64,000 nt of DNA from Rhodoferax ferrireducens (GCF_003347515.1 NZ_QEII01000243.1:16610-80609); one strand, 5' to 3'; numbered from the stretch's first letter, positions 18,359 through 27,895 are shown. Notes: generated by a model from the letters alone, not told the origin. Translations and numbers: made by a program.

Positions 18359-19914
18359 TTTTGTGCTCCTTCTGCGGATTCGCCGCGCCAGGCGGCAAAG
18401 TTCTTTTGATCTTCGGAACCTTCGAAGTCAAAGTTGTCCCGACCAACGTTCATGTTGTAGTAGTCGAGCACGGCCAGAAGCGGATCAAATCCCTCGGCGG
18501 TCGGGTCAACACCTTCCTTGAAGCAGTTGCCCTGGTAGATCTGCTGCGGCGGTAGCCAGGCCTGCACATACTTTTCGGGCTCGTTGTCGAAGATCTCCTT
18601 GCAGTGGTCGCTGCAGAAATGGTACTTGTCACCTTTGTGGTCGGTTTCGCGGTAAGCGATCTTGGTGGCATCACCTGGTTCAGTGAAGATCATCGGGATC
18701 TGACAGGTCTGGCACAGCATGGGCAATGTTTTCTGATAGAAGCGGTTGCCTTGTTTGGCCTGCTCTTGCCAGTAGTCCCAACGCGGCCGGTAGTACTGAT
18801 CGAAGGTCTCGGGATATTTCTCAGTCAACCACGCCATGTCTTCCGCGCTAGGAACAAAAGTGTGAATGGGTGCGGCCGCGTTGTAGTTGTAAAAGACGGC
18901 AAAGGTCTGGTGGCTGATGTGGTCCTTTCCTTCGCAAGCCTGGATCCAGCCCTTGGGCTTGCGGATGCCGTAGCGGGCCAGATCCTTGAAGAGGGCTTCG
19001 CCGTTTTCTTCCACATACATTTCCCAGCTCTCACGCCAGCTCATGACCTTCTTGGGCAGGAAATAGTCTTGCATCATGGCCACGATGCTCAGCAGGCGGT
19101 AGCCGCGCCAGAACCATTTGTCGATCCAGCCCTGCACGATCGGCACGTTGGCCGGGTCCTGCTCCAGCATGAACTTGATGCATTCGATGCCCAGTGTCAT
19201 GTGGCGCGACTCGTCGGACTGCGCGCTGAAGCCGAAGGTCACGGTGGACATATCGCCGTTGTGCGCCGCGCCCGACATGAAGGGCACAAACAACAGGTTG
19301 GTCAGCACGTACTCGAACGAAAAGCTGACGGCGGTGAGGAACTCGAAGGGGCCGCCGGTGTAGGCGTCTTCAAAGAAGGACTTCGGCACCGACAGGTACC
19401 ACACGCGGTCAAACATGTGCTTGGGGCTGTGCAGGCCATTGAAGTATTTGTTGTAGTGGCTCAGGGCGTGCGTCTCGGTCTGGTTGTGGCGCAGTTCATC
19501 AATGGACTGCATCTGGCAGGCCACGCGGGCACCGGCACCTGTGAACTGTCGCCCCACGTGGGCAAAGCCGCGGTAAGCGTAGTACTCCAGCGGGGTCACA
19601 CCAGTGAGAAAAATCTTGAGCGCGTTAACGTAGCGTGCATCAGCCACGCCGGTCTGGCCATTGTTCTGCGCAAAAGCTTCGATCACCGCATAGAGTTTTT
19701 TCTCTTTCTCGCCCTGGTATTTCCAGTAGGCATCCATCGTCAGGCGGAACGGGTCTTCCCACTTGTCCCAGTCGTGGATCTTGATGCCTTCGTATTTGTC
19801 ATACGGAAAAACCTTGTCCATCGGCTGGTAGGTGGTGTCCCAGGCCAAGCCACGCGTCATGGCGGCGTAGCGTTCTTTGAGGCCGAGTTTCTTTTTCAGT
19901 ACAGGGGTGTCCAT
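18355..19914 (-). CDS. dmpN: phenol hydroxylase large subunit P3 (diiron), 519 aa
   Basis: The catalytic subunit: hydroxylates phenol to catechol at a carboxylate-bridged diiron site. Ligands follow the two-DExRH pattern: Glu110, Glu140 and His143 (SIDELRH), Glu201, Glu235 and His238 (SDESRH). The C-terminal Cys-rich part (CQTCQIPM, FCSDHC) is the usual structural zinc-like region of phenol hydroxylases. The start at 19,914 has an AAGGAGC ribosome site nine bases upstream and gives near the 517 aa of DmpN; the longer frame was rejected. Confidence 0.96.
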   Translation of the reverse strand: MDTPVLKKKLGLKERYAAMTRGLAWDTTYQPMDKVFPYDKYEGIKIHDWDKWEDPFRLTMDAYWKYQGEKEKKLYAVIEAFAQNNGQTGVADARYVNALKIFLTGVTPLEYYAYRGFAHVGRQFTGAGARVACQMQSIDELRHNQTETHALSHYNKYFNGLHSPKHMFDRVWYLSVPKSFFEDAYTGGPFEFLTAVSFSFEYVLTNLLFVPFMSGAAHNGDMSTVTFGFSAQSDESRHMTLGIECIKFMLEQDPANVPIVQGWIDKWFWRGYRLLSIVAMMQDYFLPKKVMSWRESWEMYVEENGEALFKDLARYGIRKPKGWIQACEGKDHISHQTFAVFYNYNAAAPIHTFVPSAEDMAWLTEKYPETFDQYYRPRWDYWQEQAKQGNRFYQKTLPMLCQTCQIPMIFTEPGDATKIAYRETDHKGDKYHFCSDHCKEIFDNEPEKYVQAWLPPQQIYQGNCFKEGVDPTAEGFDPLLAVLDYYNMNVGRDNFDFEGSEDQKNFAAWRGESAEGAQK

Positions 19915-19940
19915 GTGTGCTCCTTGTTTGGGGTTGGGGT

Positions 19941-20210
19941 TCAGTTGTTCCATTTCAGAGAAAGCTGGTCGTCATCTTCGTCAATGTGACCCGACAGGGT
20001 GACAAGGTTGACGTGAATCTGCTGCAAGTCGTAGGGGCGACCTACCAGCTCCTCAATGGTCGCGCGGCGGATCACCAGGCTCCCGGGCGCGTCAATCTTG
20101 ACCAGTCCGGTGGGGTAGGTCGCCTGTGCGGCGGGGTTGTCGGCCAGGATGGCCTCAATGATGGGACGCGAATCTTCGTTGTCCTGGAAGGCAATAAATA
20201 CATTTGACAT
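19941..20210 (-). CDS. dmpM: phenol hydroxylase coupling protein P2, 89 aa
   Basis: Cofactor-free regulatory (effector) protein that binds the hydroxylase and couples electron flow to turnover. It starts MSNVFIAFQDNEDSRPIIEA and has DAPGSLVIRR, family hallmarks. The start at 20,210 is preceded by AAGGAGA; the result is 89 aa against 90 in DmpM. Confidence 0.94.
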   Translation of the reverse strand: MSNVFIAFQDNEDSRPIIEAILADNPAAQATYPTGLVKIDAPGSLVIRRATIEELVGRPYDLQQIHVNLVTLSGHIDEDDDQLSLKWNN

Positions 20211-20246
20211 GCGTGTCTCCTTTTTAGAATGGTTGGGTGCGGGCAC

Positions 20247-21242
20247 TCAGGCGAGGAGTCCGGCTTTTTTGCAGCGCAGGTCAAGCGCTGCGCGCGCCTC
20301 CTTCAGAGCAGTCGCGCCAACGCTACCCAGTGCCAGTTCAGCCACTGGCGCCAGGGCAGCCTGGGCACGATCAGCCCATTTGGTGAGCCAACCCGCGATC
20401 AGTTGCCGGTTTTCAGCCGATTCAGCCGCAGCCACCTTGGCCACAGCGTCAATCCAGCGTGCACTCTCGGTGTGCCACTCGGGCATGAAGGCGACCAGCA
20501 TCGACACCGCTGTGCCGCCCTGCAAAGCAATGTGGTCATCGATAAAGCTGCCGTAGATCAGCGGGTAGAGCTGACCGTCGAGCGCCAGGTTTTGCGCAAT
20601 GAACAGCTCAAACGGATCCTGCAACACCAGCGTGTCTTCGACATAGTGGCGTAGCGGCTGCCAGCAGGCGGTGTTGAGCCAGTCATTTTTGCCCGCATCC
20701 AGAATGGCAGGCTCGTCCAGCGCCAGCCCCAGACGGGTGATGAACTGCGCCGCGCCCAGGTGATCCATGGCGTGGAACATGGCGGGTGCCGTGAACGGCG
20801 TGCCGTAGCCGTAGGCACCTATGGAACTGTTGTTCATGTTGCCACCCCAGGCCACGTGGCGCAGCGGCATCAGGACCTCGCAGGCCTTGCTGCGCACGGC
20901 CTCGGACATCTTGGCGACCAGCCCACGAGACTGCACAAATTCGTAGCTCGATTCCATCGCGTCCTGCTGGCGCGCCCGTGCCATGGTCCAGGTGGCGTAG
21001 TAGTACTGACGCGGGTCACGCAGCATGTTCCAGTCGGCCAACTTGACCGCTGAGCGTGACTTGTCAAATACCTCGTGCTCTGGATCCCAAGTGGGGCGGT
21101 AGTGAAAGTTGTCAGTCGGCTGGGTGTCAAGCGTGGCTTCCTGGTAGCGCGACGCAGGTTTTTCGTTACCGACGTATTTTGCTGTGTGGGTAAACGTGTT
21201 GCGCAGAGGCTTTATTTCACGTGTATGGAGATCGACTGACAT
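20247..21242 (-). CDS. dmpL: phenol hydroxylase subunit P1 (beta), 331 aa
   Basis: The non-catalytic beta subunit of the hydroxylase, a ferritin-like relative of DmpN without the iron ligands. It starts MSVDLHTREIKPLRNTF and contains the YYYATWTMARARQQDAMES and VAWGGNMNNSSIGAYGYG stretches. ATG 21,242 gives exactly the 331 aa known for DmpL. It follows dmpK by 35 bases. Confidence 0.95.
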   Translation of the reverse strand: MSVDLHTREIKPLRNTFTHTAKYVGNEKPASRYQEATLDTQPTDNFHYRPTWDPEHEVFDKSRSAVKLADWNMLRDPRQYYYATWTMARARQQDAMESSYEFVQSRGLVAKMSEAVRSKACEVLMPLRHVAWGGNMNNSSIGAYGYGTPFTAPAMFHAMDHLGAAQFITRLGLALDEPAILDAGKNDWLNTACWQPLRHYVEDTLVLQDPFELFIAQNLALDGQLYPLIYGSFIDDHIALQGGTAVSMLVAFMPEWHTESARWIDAVAKVAAAESAENRQLIAGWLTKWADRAQAALAPVAELALGSVGATALKEARAALDLRCKKAGLLA

Positions 21243-21277
21243 AGAAAATATCCTTTTAAAAGAAACGACGAGGGGAC

Positions 21278-21481
21278 TCAATTACTCAACAATTGCACTT
21301 GGTTCCGGGCGCAAAAATCGTCAAAAGCAGGTTTCGGCAACATTAAATCCACGAACAACTCGGGCCAGCCGATGGCAAATTCAAAACACACCAAACCGTC
21401 TGCACGAACCTCTTTGACGCGGACAAACCTGTTTGCGATGTTGCAAGCCGGCTCTACTGATGGGGTGAAGGTTGCGGTCAT
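21278..21481 (-). CDS. dmpK: phenol hydroxylase assembly protein P0, 67 aa
   Basis: The first gene of the phenol operon. DmpK/PhlA/TomA0 proteins assist assembly of the active hydroxylase and are not needed in vitro catalysis. The sequence RFVRVKEVRADGLVCFEFAI, then GWPELFVDLMLPKPAFDDFC is recognisable. At 67 aa it is shorter than DmpK (about 92), mostly because of a shorter N-terminus; no upstream in-frame start is evident. It lies ~36 bases after the predicted sigma-54 promoter. Confidence 0.88.
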   Translation of the reverse strand: MTATFTPSVEPACNIANRFVRVKEVRADGLVCFEFAIGWPELFVDLMLPKPAFDDFCARNQVQLLSN

Positions 21482-21516
21482 GGTTATTTGGGTAGAAGGT
21501 ACTGTTTAGATGGCAC

Positions 21517-21532
21517 TGCAAGGATCTTGCCA
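21517..21532 (-). promoter_or_regulatory. sigma-54 promoter of the phenol (dmp) operon
   Basis: On the minus strand TGGCAAGATCCTTGCA, with GG (-24) and GC (-12) at canonical spacing, against the consensus TGGCACG-N4-TTGCW. It is 36 bases upstream of dmpK. It is nearly identical to the promoter at 29,948-29,963, which supports control of both operons by one XylR/DmpR-type activator. Confidence 0.88.
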
Positions 21533-21670
21533 ACAAGCTTTGTTACGGCTGAAATCCCGATATTTAGCGGGTTTACCCCTAGGTTTAAGATGCTAAATTT
21601 CTTAAGAGTTGACAAAAATTATTCAAATCTAGGGGTTTCCCTCGTCAAATTGAGCTGCTAATTTTTATTA

Positions 21671-21722
21671 AATTGATCATATGATCATATTTGTGACGTA
21701 AAACTTATCAAATGATTAAATT
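21671..21722. promoter_or_regulatory. predicted activator binding sites (UAS) upstream of dmpK
   Basis: An AT-rich stretch with a perfect 14-base palindrome TGATCATATGATCA (21,674-21,687) and a weaker neighbour TTATCAAATGATTAA (21,705-21,719). XylR/DmpR-type regulators bind paired TTGATCAATTGATCAA-like sites 100-200 bases upstream of the -24/-12 element; here they are ~140-190 bases upstream. The rest of the 332-base gap 21,482-21,813 contains no gene. Confidence 0.65.
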
Positions 21723-21813
21723 CAAATCAATAAGCTTAAAAGTTGAGTCAAGTGAGTGATTTGAAAAAATATCGAGATAAATGGCTTAAGATGAATAATT
21801 GACCAAGGCCAGC

Positions 21814-22875
21814 TCAGGGTAGGATCAACATCTTCATGGCACCACCCGACTTTTGATGGAAGGTTGCAAACGCCTTGTCCACATCAGTCAGAGAAAACGT
21901 GTGTGAGAAGTATTCTTGCGGGTTGACCACGCCGCGCTCCATCATGCGCAAAGCCTCCCACATATACGGCTGAACATTGGCAAAACCATTCATGTGCAGC
22001 GTGATGTCGCGCAAAAACACGTCTGCCAGATTGAGGTTAAAGGTGTTGTCGCAGAACACTCCCAAAGCCGCGACTGTCCCGCCCGGGCGAACCAGGTCTA
22101 GGCTCATTTGCAGGGTTTCGGGATAGCCCACCATTTCGATCACCTTGTCGAAGCCACGACCGCCCGTGTGTTGCAGCGCTTTTTCTTTCCAGCCATCTTG
22201 CGACGAATCAATGGCAACCGCCCCTTTTTTAGCGGCGGCTGCCAAACGGTGAGGTACGGTATCGAACGCGACAATTCGTCCAGGCCCTCGGTGCAGGGCG
22301 ATATCCAGTGTCATCAGACCGGTCGGGCCGCAGCCTACAAGCGCCACGCTTTCACCTACCTGAATGTCGGCCAGATGGTTGGCGATGACGGCGGTGGGCA
22401 GGTTGCAGGACAGCGTCAGCGCAGCACCATCAGATATTTCATGAGGCACTTTCATGGCGTGACCGTCCGCGTAAGGCATGACCATGGTTTCTGCGTGCGT
22501 GCCATTGAGATTGCCAAATGGCACACCAAAGCCATAGACGGCTTTCTGCGTTGTCTCGCAATGCGCTGTTTGACCGACCTCGCACATGTAGCAGTGACCG
22601 CAAGATGCAGAGTAGCCCATGGTCACTCGATCGCCCCGCTTGAAGCGACCCACAGCCTTCCCTATGTCAAGCACCTCGCCGACGAGTTCGTGGCCTGTTT
22701 GTGATTGCCCCTTTGCCATGATGGGGTCCAGCGCCCCACGGTACAAATGCAAGTCGGAGCCACAGATCGATGTTGCGGTGACCTTCACTAGCATTTCGTG
22801 GTCTGCGCGAATGACAGAGTCAGCGATATTGCTGCAACGGATATCTTGGGGACCGTAATAAACTGCGGCTTTCAT
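21814..22875 (-). CDS. zinc-dependent alcohol dehydrogenase, 353 aa
   Basis: Medium-chain dehydrogenase. Catalytic zinc residues are in TSICGSDLHLY and GHELVGEV; the structural zinc site is the four-cysteine run CGHCYMCEVGQTAHC; the NAD(P)-binding loop is LVGCGPTGL. Substrate is unknown; given its place at the end of the toluene monooxygenase operon, benzyl alcohol or another oxidised side-chain product is a reasonable guess. It is separated from the FadL-type gene by 129 bases without a clear terminator. Confidence 0.85.
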   Translation of the reverse strand: MKAAVYYGPQDIRCSNIADSVIRADHEMLVKVTATSICGSDLHLYRGALDPIMAKGQSQTGHELVGEVLDIGKAVGRFKRGDRVTMGYSASCGHCYMCEVGQTAHCETTQKAVYGFGVPFGNLNGTHAETMVMPYADGHAMKVPHEISDGAALTLSCNLPTAVIANHLADIQVGESVALVGCGPTGLMTLDIALHRGPGRIVAFDTVPHRLAAAAKKGAVAIDSSQDGWKEKALQHTGGRGFDKVIEMVGYPETLQMSLDLVRPGGTVAALGVFCDNTFNLNLADVFLRDITLHMNGFANVQPYMWEALRMMERGVVNPQEYFSHTFSLTDVDKAFATFHQKSGGAMKMLILP

Positions 22876-23004
22876 GTGTTGTCTCCTGTGTTTTAAATGG
22901 ACTGCGTTTCAATCTCTCTGAACTCGGTGGCATCGCCAATCAGATTGGTCACACGCCACATGAGAATTTTCGAGGGCGCACCCTCGCCGCGGTTCGAGTT
23001 ATTT

Positions 23005-24384
23005 TTAGAACCGATGTGTGTAGCCAATGGTCACGTTGTTTTGCGAGTGCGTTGTTTGAATCGGATCCGCAGAATTTGATGTTCCACCAGGATTGCCCAT
23101 CGACTCTTCAAAGGCATGAGAATATGCAACATCAAGGCTGTTCTCTTTGGAAAAAGCGTATGAAAATCCGGCCGACACGTGTTTTCTTGGCGTTGCAGGA
23201 ATCACGGCAAACAAAGTTTCTGAACGCAGCGCCTGGGTTGCCAGGCGAGCACCGCCGCGCAGCGTCCAGTTGCCGGTCTGATAGGCAACGCCAAAAGCCA
23301 GTATGGTTTGATCTTTGTAGTTTTGTGGCAGTTGGATGTCAAGAGTGCCACCACCATCTGCCACAAATCCGGCATTGATGTCTTTCATGGCGTGTTCCCA
23401 AAATACCTGCGACACGTCCACAGCCATCATCCAGCGATCGTTGAAGCGGTGGCTTAGGCCAAAGTCCAATTTCGCGGGCATCTGAAAATTACGCAACTTG
23501 ATGTTGCCTGCCAAGGGGATTTGCCCGGCAATGCCATCAATGGCGGTGAGCGTGGCTCGTCCATCCATGTCCTTCATCTGGCTTTCCATGGCGTAATCCA
23601 ACCCGAACATGGTGTCGTTCGACATTTTGTATGTCAGTCCAATGCGGCCACCAAAACCCCAGGATTCAACGCCACTGGCCAAGGGTTCATTTTTGGTCAA
23701 GCTGAAATGCGCACCGCGCATGTCCGGCAAACCACCGAGTACCGGTAATAGACTCCCGTTGACTCTTCCTGCGCCAATCAGCGCGCCAACCTGGCCTGCG
23801 CCAAGCAGGAGATCCAGATTCAAGCCCTGCCACATCGCATCAAGGCTGGCGCCAACTGCCAGCTTTTCGTTGACCTGGTAGCTCGCGGCAAACGGGATGT
23901 TTAACACCAGCAGACGGCTTGAGTTTTCAAGACCGGTATTGAGGCCACCCGCGGCACGGGAAAGAAAACTGCTGCTGCCATATTCAGTTCCCAAGCCGCC
24001 TTGAGCAAAGGCCCCAATGCCGTACGCTAAATCGCCATTGCGGTGCGTGTAGGCTGCCTCGGGGGCCAAATAGGGGCCTCGGTTACTGGAGTGGGTACCG
24101 GATGAAACACTTTCCCCGGTCGATTGATTTCGCACATTGATATCTGTGGTGATCAGATCCAAGCCCAAATGAAGTTCGGAGCCCGGTGCCATCAATGACA
24201 AGGTGGCCGGGTTGGTCATCATGCCGGCAGCACCCACATTGAAGGCCGCAGCTGTGCCGCCCATGGCACGCGAAACTGCCCCAAAGCCTTCGAGTCGAAA
24301 GACCTCTGTGGCCTGGGCCAGTTGACCTGTGGATGCCAAGCAGGCGGCGGTCACCATGCTGATGGTGTTTAATTTGAATTTCAT
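23005..24384 (-). CDS. FadL/TodX-type outer-membrane channel, 459 aa
   Basis: Outer-membrane transport protein for hydrophobic substrates. It has a signal peptide (MKFKLNTISMVTAACLASTG, cleavage after TGQLAQA), an N-terminal hatch region (FGAVSRAMGGTAAAFN, MMTNPATLSLM) and beta-strands ending in an aromatic-terminated C-terminus (NNVTIGYTHRF) as required for barrel assembly. TodX/TbuX/XylN members of this family bring toluene and related compounds into the cell. ATG 24,384 with an upstream CAGGAGACAG site was chosen. Confidence 0.9.
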   Translation of the reverse strand: MKFKLNTISMVTAACLASTGQLAQATEVFRLEGFGAVSRAMGGTAAAFNVGAAGMMTNPATLSLMAPGSELHLGLDLITTDINVRNQSTGESVSSGTHSSNRGPYLAPEAAYTHRNGDLAYGIGAFAQGGLGTEYGSSSFLSRAAGGLNTGLENSSRLLVLNIPFAASYQVNEKLAVGASLDAMWQGLNLDLLLGAGQVGALIGAGRVNGSLLPVLGGLPDMRGAHFSLTKNEPLASGVESWGFGGRIGLTYKMSNDTMFGLDYAMESQMKDMDGRATLTAIDGIAGQIPLAGNIKLRNFQMPAKLDFGLSHRFNDRWMMAVDVSQVFWEHAMKDINAGFVADGGGTLDIQLPQNYKDQTILAFGVAYQTGNWTLRGGARLATQALRSETLFAVIPATPRKHVSAGFSYAFSKENSLDVAYSHAFEESMGNPGGTSNSADPIQTTHSQNNVTIGYTHRF

Positions 24385-24628
24385 TTTGCTGTCTCCTGGT
24401 TTTGATGTGAATTTATGTTCGGACTCAATCAATGAGCCTTGCTAATGCGGCGACCGAAGCCACGCTCGCCGAGCCTTGCACCACGGCATGCTGACAAACC
24501 TACATGTCGACTTGGTTGCTGCCCGGTTTCGAGGCTCTAATCGCCCAGTTAAATACTATTTTTTGGTCCCCAGGCGGGGTCAAGAGAATTGATCTGAAAG
24601 TGATTGCATCCTTGGAAAATTGACTCAA

Positions 24629-25042
24629 TCAAGAGTGCAGCTTGGCCAGATTGGCCAAGCCGGTGGCATAAATGCCCTCCACCAGAGCAATGACTTGGTC
24701 GCCAGGTAAGCCTATAGCCTCAAAAGTGGAAGACCATGTAACTTCGCAGCGGCGGGCTCCTAGGTCTCGGACATCAATCTTGCCAAGGTAACCGTTCATC
24801 GGCGTGGTTGGCTCAATGATCGAATAACACAAAACACGGGCTGAGTTGTCCAAGGACTCCAGTCGTTCAATCAGCACACCATCAGCGCTTGCCAATTTAC
24901 GGATTGAACCCGGCGTATTGCCATTGCACTCAAGCATGTCGAACATCGGCAGGATTTTGCAGATGCCAGAAAAATCCTTGACCGTTAACCACACTGCCTT
25001 GGCAGGAGCGGCAATTTCAAGTTTGGATTGGGCATTGACCAA
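24629..25042 (-). CDS. SRPBCC-family protein, 137 aa
   Basis: A START/polyketide-cyclase-like fold: KLEIAAPAKAVWLTVKDFSG, then IRKLASADGVLIERLESLD and a C-terminal helix. Such small proteins bind hydrophobic ligands; the role in the toluene operon is unknown. The start is most likely TTG at 25,042, because a strong AGGAGG lies six bases upstream while the frame further up runs into the reductase gene. It follows tmoF by ~10 bases, so it should be co-transcribed. Confidence 0.72.
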   Translation of the reverse strand: MVNAQSKLEIAAPAKAVWLTVKDFSGICKILPMFDMLECNGNTPGSIRKLASADGVLIERLESLDNSARVLCYSIIEPTTPMNGYLGKIDVRDLGARRCEVTWSSTFEAIGLPGDQVIALVEGIYATGLANLAKLHS

Positions 25043-25052
25043 GATGTGCCTC

Positions 25053-26075
25053 CTAGAAAAAGCGATCGAAATGAATCTGCTCAAAAGGAACGCGGTAGCC
25101 CACCATCAGCATTTCCTGCAATGTCTGTGTCATGGGCGGTGGACCGGCAAAATAGAACTCGAAATTTGGCAAGGTCTCACCAAATACACGCCGAACCAGT
25201 TCATGAACAAAACCGGTTTCACCCATCCAGTGCGCACTAGAGTCATCTGCCGGCAACGACACCACCGGGTGAAAATGGATGCGTTCGCCATAACCGGGAA
25301 TCTCTCTCAAGAAGCTCTCTCCACAGATGTCGCGCGAAGTCCGGCCACCATAGAAGAAATGGAGCTGGCGCGTTTTCAGCATGCCTGACTGGGCCGCCCC
25401 ACGGGCAATTGACACCATTGGCGCCAGACCTGAACCACCCGCAATGCAGACGATGTCACGCTCGACCTCGGTTCTCAGATAGGCCAAACCATAAGGCCCA
25501 TCAATTTCAATTTCCTCGCCAGACCTCATGTGGTGGAACAACTGGTTGGTTGCTACGCCATTGGCGGTGCGGCGGATCTGAAAGTGCCATTCCCCTGCGT
25601 TGTTGCCAATGTTTGACATTGAATAGGCTCGGGGCGTACCAACGCCGGGAATTTCCAGCATGGCAAACTGACCTGCCAGAAAATTTGCGGGACCATCGGC
25701 AACAAATCGAAACTCGCGAATGTCGTGGGTGATCTCGTGCATACCCGTAAATTTGGCTCGAAATCGCTGGGCACTGATGACTGGCACGCATTCTGGTGAG
25801 TTACGAACCTTGATGCGCAAGTCAGTGCTTGCAACGCATTGACAAGCAAGAAGATTGCCTTTTCGTTTGTCACGGTCGGTTAGGCCCGGTGCTTGCGGCC
25901 AAAGATTTTCCACCTCACCATCGAGTAATTCGAATTTACAACTGCCACATCCGCCCGAGTTGCACTCGTAGGGAAAGCCAATTCCGGCACGCAGCGCGGC
26001 CCGCAATACCGTATCTTTCCCCGATTGGTCAAAGACACTCTTCTCGGGTTCAGTTGTGATTCTCGTTTTGGTCAT
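25053..26075 (-). CDS. tmoF: toluene monooxygenase NADH oxidoreductase, 340 aa
   Basis: Passes electrons from NADH through FAD and a [2Fe-2S] centre to the Rieske ferredoxin TmoC. The N-terminal cluster motif is CNSGGCGSCKFELL with a distal LACQCV; FAD/NAD motifs are RAYSMSN and CIAGGSGLAPMVS, and FAGPPPM marks the C-terminal part. The start at 26,075 has GGA six bases upstream; ATGs at 26,081 and 26,090 are alternatives. TmoF-type proteins are ~326-340 aa. Confidence 0.92.
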   Translation of the reverse strand: MTKTRITTEPEKSVFDQSGKDTVLRAALRAGIGFPYECNSGGCGSCKFELLDGEVENLWPQAPGLTDRDKRKGNLLACQCVASTDLRIKVRNSPECVPVISAQRFRAKFTGMHEITHDIREFRFVADGPANFLAGQFAMLEIPGVGTPRAYSMSNIGNNAGEWHFQIRRTANGVATNQLFHHMRSGEEIEIDGPYGLAYLRTEVERDIVCIAGGSGLAPMVSIARGAAQSGMLKTRQLHFFYGGRTSRDICGESFLREIPGYGERIHFHPVVSLPADDSSAHWMGETGFVHELVRRVFGETLPNFEFYFAGPPPMTQTLQEMLMVGYRVPFEQIHFDRFF

Positions 26076-26151
26076 AACCATTCCAATCATTGGGGTTACA
26101 GCCTGGCTGCGGACGCCTTTAGAGCGCATGCTTTCAGGCTTTTGGTTGTAC

Positions 26152-27138
26152 TTACAGCCCCAACGATTGGCGGAAGTCGCGTGTGGCCTGCTTTGCAGAT
26201 TGGGCCGCCTGAGGCACATCTGCGAGCGCACCACAGTAGGCCTCGATGGCCTTGTCAGCCAAGGGCTCCCATTTGGCAATCCAGCCCTTGATAACCTCGG
26301 CATTACCTGACTTTTCAAGCGCCATCTTGACCAGGGCAGTTGCCCAGCGACGGTGCCGTGCGGCATCGACCAACTGTGCATCAGTCAGCAAGCCAAGCAG
26401 CATGTCGCCGTTATGGCGGGCTGATTCACCGAGCTTGCGCAGGACGGCTTCATCGATAGCTGGCTTTGCGACCAAACTCAGTGCAACAAACCCTTCAGCC
26501 CAATCCCAAGTGGTGAGTATTTTTTCCATCAACTCCCGGAAGCCTTGCCACGCCGGATCAGTCTCCCAATACTCACGCTCTTTGATGGCGAAGCCTTTGT
26601 CGGCGAAAGTGAGTGAGAGTTCTTTGGTGCGGTATGCGCTATGACTTAACCAACGGAACGCGTCGGCCATCTGAAAGTAGTTGCAGTTGGTGATGGTGCT
26701 GGCAGGTGCCATCTGGCCCACGTAAGCAGATGCCATCTGCACGGTGTGGAAAAGATACCGTGACGGGGTGTACATCCGCGCGAGGGAGCCGGCCCAGCGA
26801 GGGTCGAGTGATTTGTCATGCTCGCGGCTGTTGAACTGGTCAAACAGGCCCATCACATAATTTTCCTGACCATCCTGCATCATGTTGTAACTGCGGTACA
26901 CCACCTCTTCCGGGTCGCGAAATGCGTTCCAGTCGTCATGTTTGAGGGCACTTCCAAAGGTATTGGTCTTGTACCATTTGTTCATGAACATGTCTGGATC
27001 GAGCTCATAAGGCGCGTTCGCATCACGGTCGTTGTAGTGAAGATTTGCGCTCACAATTTCATATTCACTGGGTTTACGACGACGCGCAGCCAAGTGACTC
27101 CAAGTCTTGAGCGGCTTTAATACCTGTACTTCTGACAT
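26152..27138 (-). CDS. tmoE: toluene monooxygenase beta subunit, 328 aa
   Basis: Non-catalytic hydroxylase subunit that packs against TmoA. It starts MSEVQVLKPLKTWSHLAARR and carries the WETDPAWQGFRELMEKIL and TWDWAEGFVALSLVAKP stretches of TmoE/TbuA2/TouE. Length is one residue more than TmoE. ATG 27,138 has a GGAGACAG ribosome site just upstream; the open frame before it is not family sequence. Confidence 0.95.
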   Translation of the reverse strand: MSEVQVLKPLKTWSHLAARRRKPSEYEIVSANLHYNDRDANAPYELDPDMFMNKWYKTNTFGSALKHDDWNAFRDPEEVVYRSYNMMQDGQENYVMGLFDQFNSREHDKSLDPRWAGSLARMYTPSRYLFHTVQMASAYVGQMAPASTITNCNYFQMADAFRWLSHSAYRTKELSLTFADKGFAIKEREYWETDPAWQGFRELMEKILTTWDWAEGFVALSLVAKPAIDEAVLRKLGESARHNGDMLLGLLTDAQLVDAARHRRWATALVKMALEKSGNAEVIKGWIAKWEPLADKAIEAYCGALADVPQAAQSAKQATRDFRQSLGL

Positions 27139-27202
27139 GATCTGTCTCCTTAATGGGTTTGAGTTGCTTTCGACAACTGTCAATGGTGGATGGGTTTGGA
27201 GG

Positions 27203-27520
27203 TTAAAGATGTTTGACCAGATAGAAGCGCACCGCATCTGGCAAACTTTCAATTCGTCCTGCAAAAGAGCTGAGATCAAGCTCCAATTCGTTGATCTTGA
27301 AAGGGCGCCCAAGCGCGCGTTCAATCGTCTCCCTGCGCAAGATCATTTCGTCGTCGGTATCGATGCGTAGGTAAGCCAGTTGGTCCAGAACCCGGATATC
27401 CCGTCCTGGGTTATCCTCGACTGCGGCTTCGGCCACGGCCATCGCCAGTTCACCCGCTCTCATCACAGGCCCCACTCGGTTGTTGCTGTGCTTATTCACT
27501 GGTTCACTCGTATTGCTCAT
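27203..27520 (-). CDS. tmoD: toluene monooxygenase effector protein, 105 aa
   Basis: Cofactor-free effector that binds the hydroxylase, raising rate and regiospecificity. The core VGPVMRAGELAMAVAEAAVE and LDQLAYLRIDTDDEMILRRE are typical of TmoD/TbuV/TouD. ATG 27,520 after CGGAGACAG gives 105 aa against 103 in TmoD. Confidence 0.93.
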   Translation of the reverse strand: MSNTSEPVNKHSNNRVGPVMRAGELAMAVAEAAVEDNPGRDIRVLDQLAYLRIDTDDEMILRRETIERALGRPFKINELELDLSSFAGRIESLPDAVRFYLVKHL

Positions 27521-27559
27521 TACTGTCTCCGTATTGGTTTGTTTGCTTGTCACGAAATT

Positions 27560-27895
27560 TCAGGTGTGCGCAAAAAGCGGCTTCACACCGTCGGTCTCTA
27601 CCAGAATGTCCTCGCCGTCGACCTTTACCGGGTATTCGGCCAAGGCACAGTCAGAAGGGTTGATGCCTTTGCCGGAGCAGGCATCAAACTGCCAAAGATG
27701 AGCCCGGCAAATGACCGTCTTGCCATCGAATTTGCCTTCGACCAATGGAATATCCTGATGCGGGCAGATGCCCTGGAACGCCTTGATATCTCCACCCTCG
27801 GCACAAACGAGCAAAATTTCTTGCCCATTCACTTCGAATGACTGCATCTCACCTTCCCACAAGTCGTCGCGGGTACATACTTTTTTGAATGCCAT
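27560..27895 (-). CDS. tmoC: toluene monooxygenase Rieske ferredoxin, 111 aa
   Basis: Carries electrons from TmoF to the diiron hydroxylase. The Rieske [2Fe-2S] ligands are the C-x-H pair in GICPHQDIPL and the C-x2-H pair in VICRAHLWQFD. It starts MAFKKVCTRDDLWEGEM at 27,895. Length matches TmoC (112). Confidence 0.95.
   Translation of the reverse strand: MAFKKVCTRDDLWEGEMQSFEVNGQEILLVCAEGGDIKAFQGICPHQDIPLVEGKFDGKTVICRAHLWQFDACSGKGINPSDCALAEYPVKVDGEDILVETDGVKPLFAHT

Noticed and set aside
18604..19989. 461-codon plus-strand frame
   Set aside because: Antisense to dmpN; the composition is that of a shadow frame.
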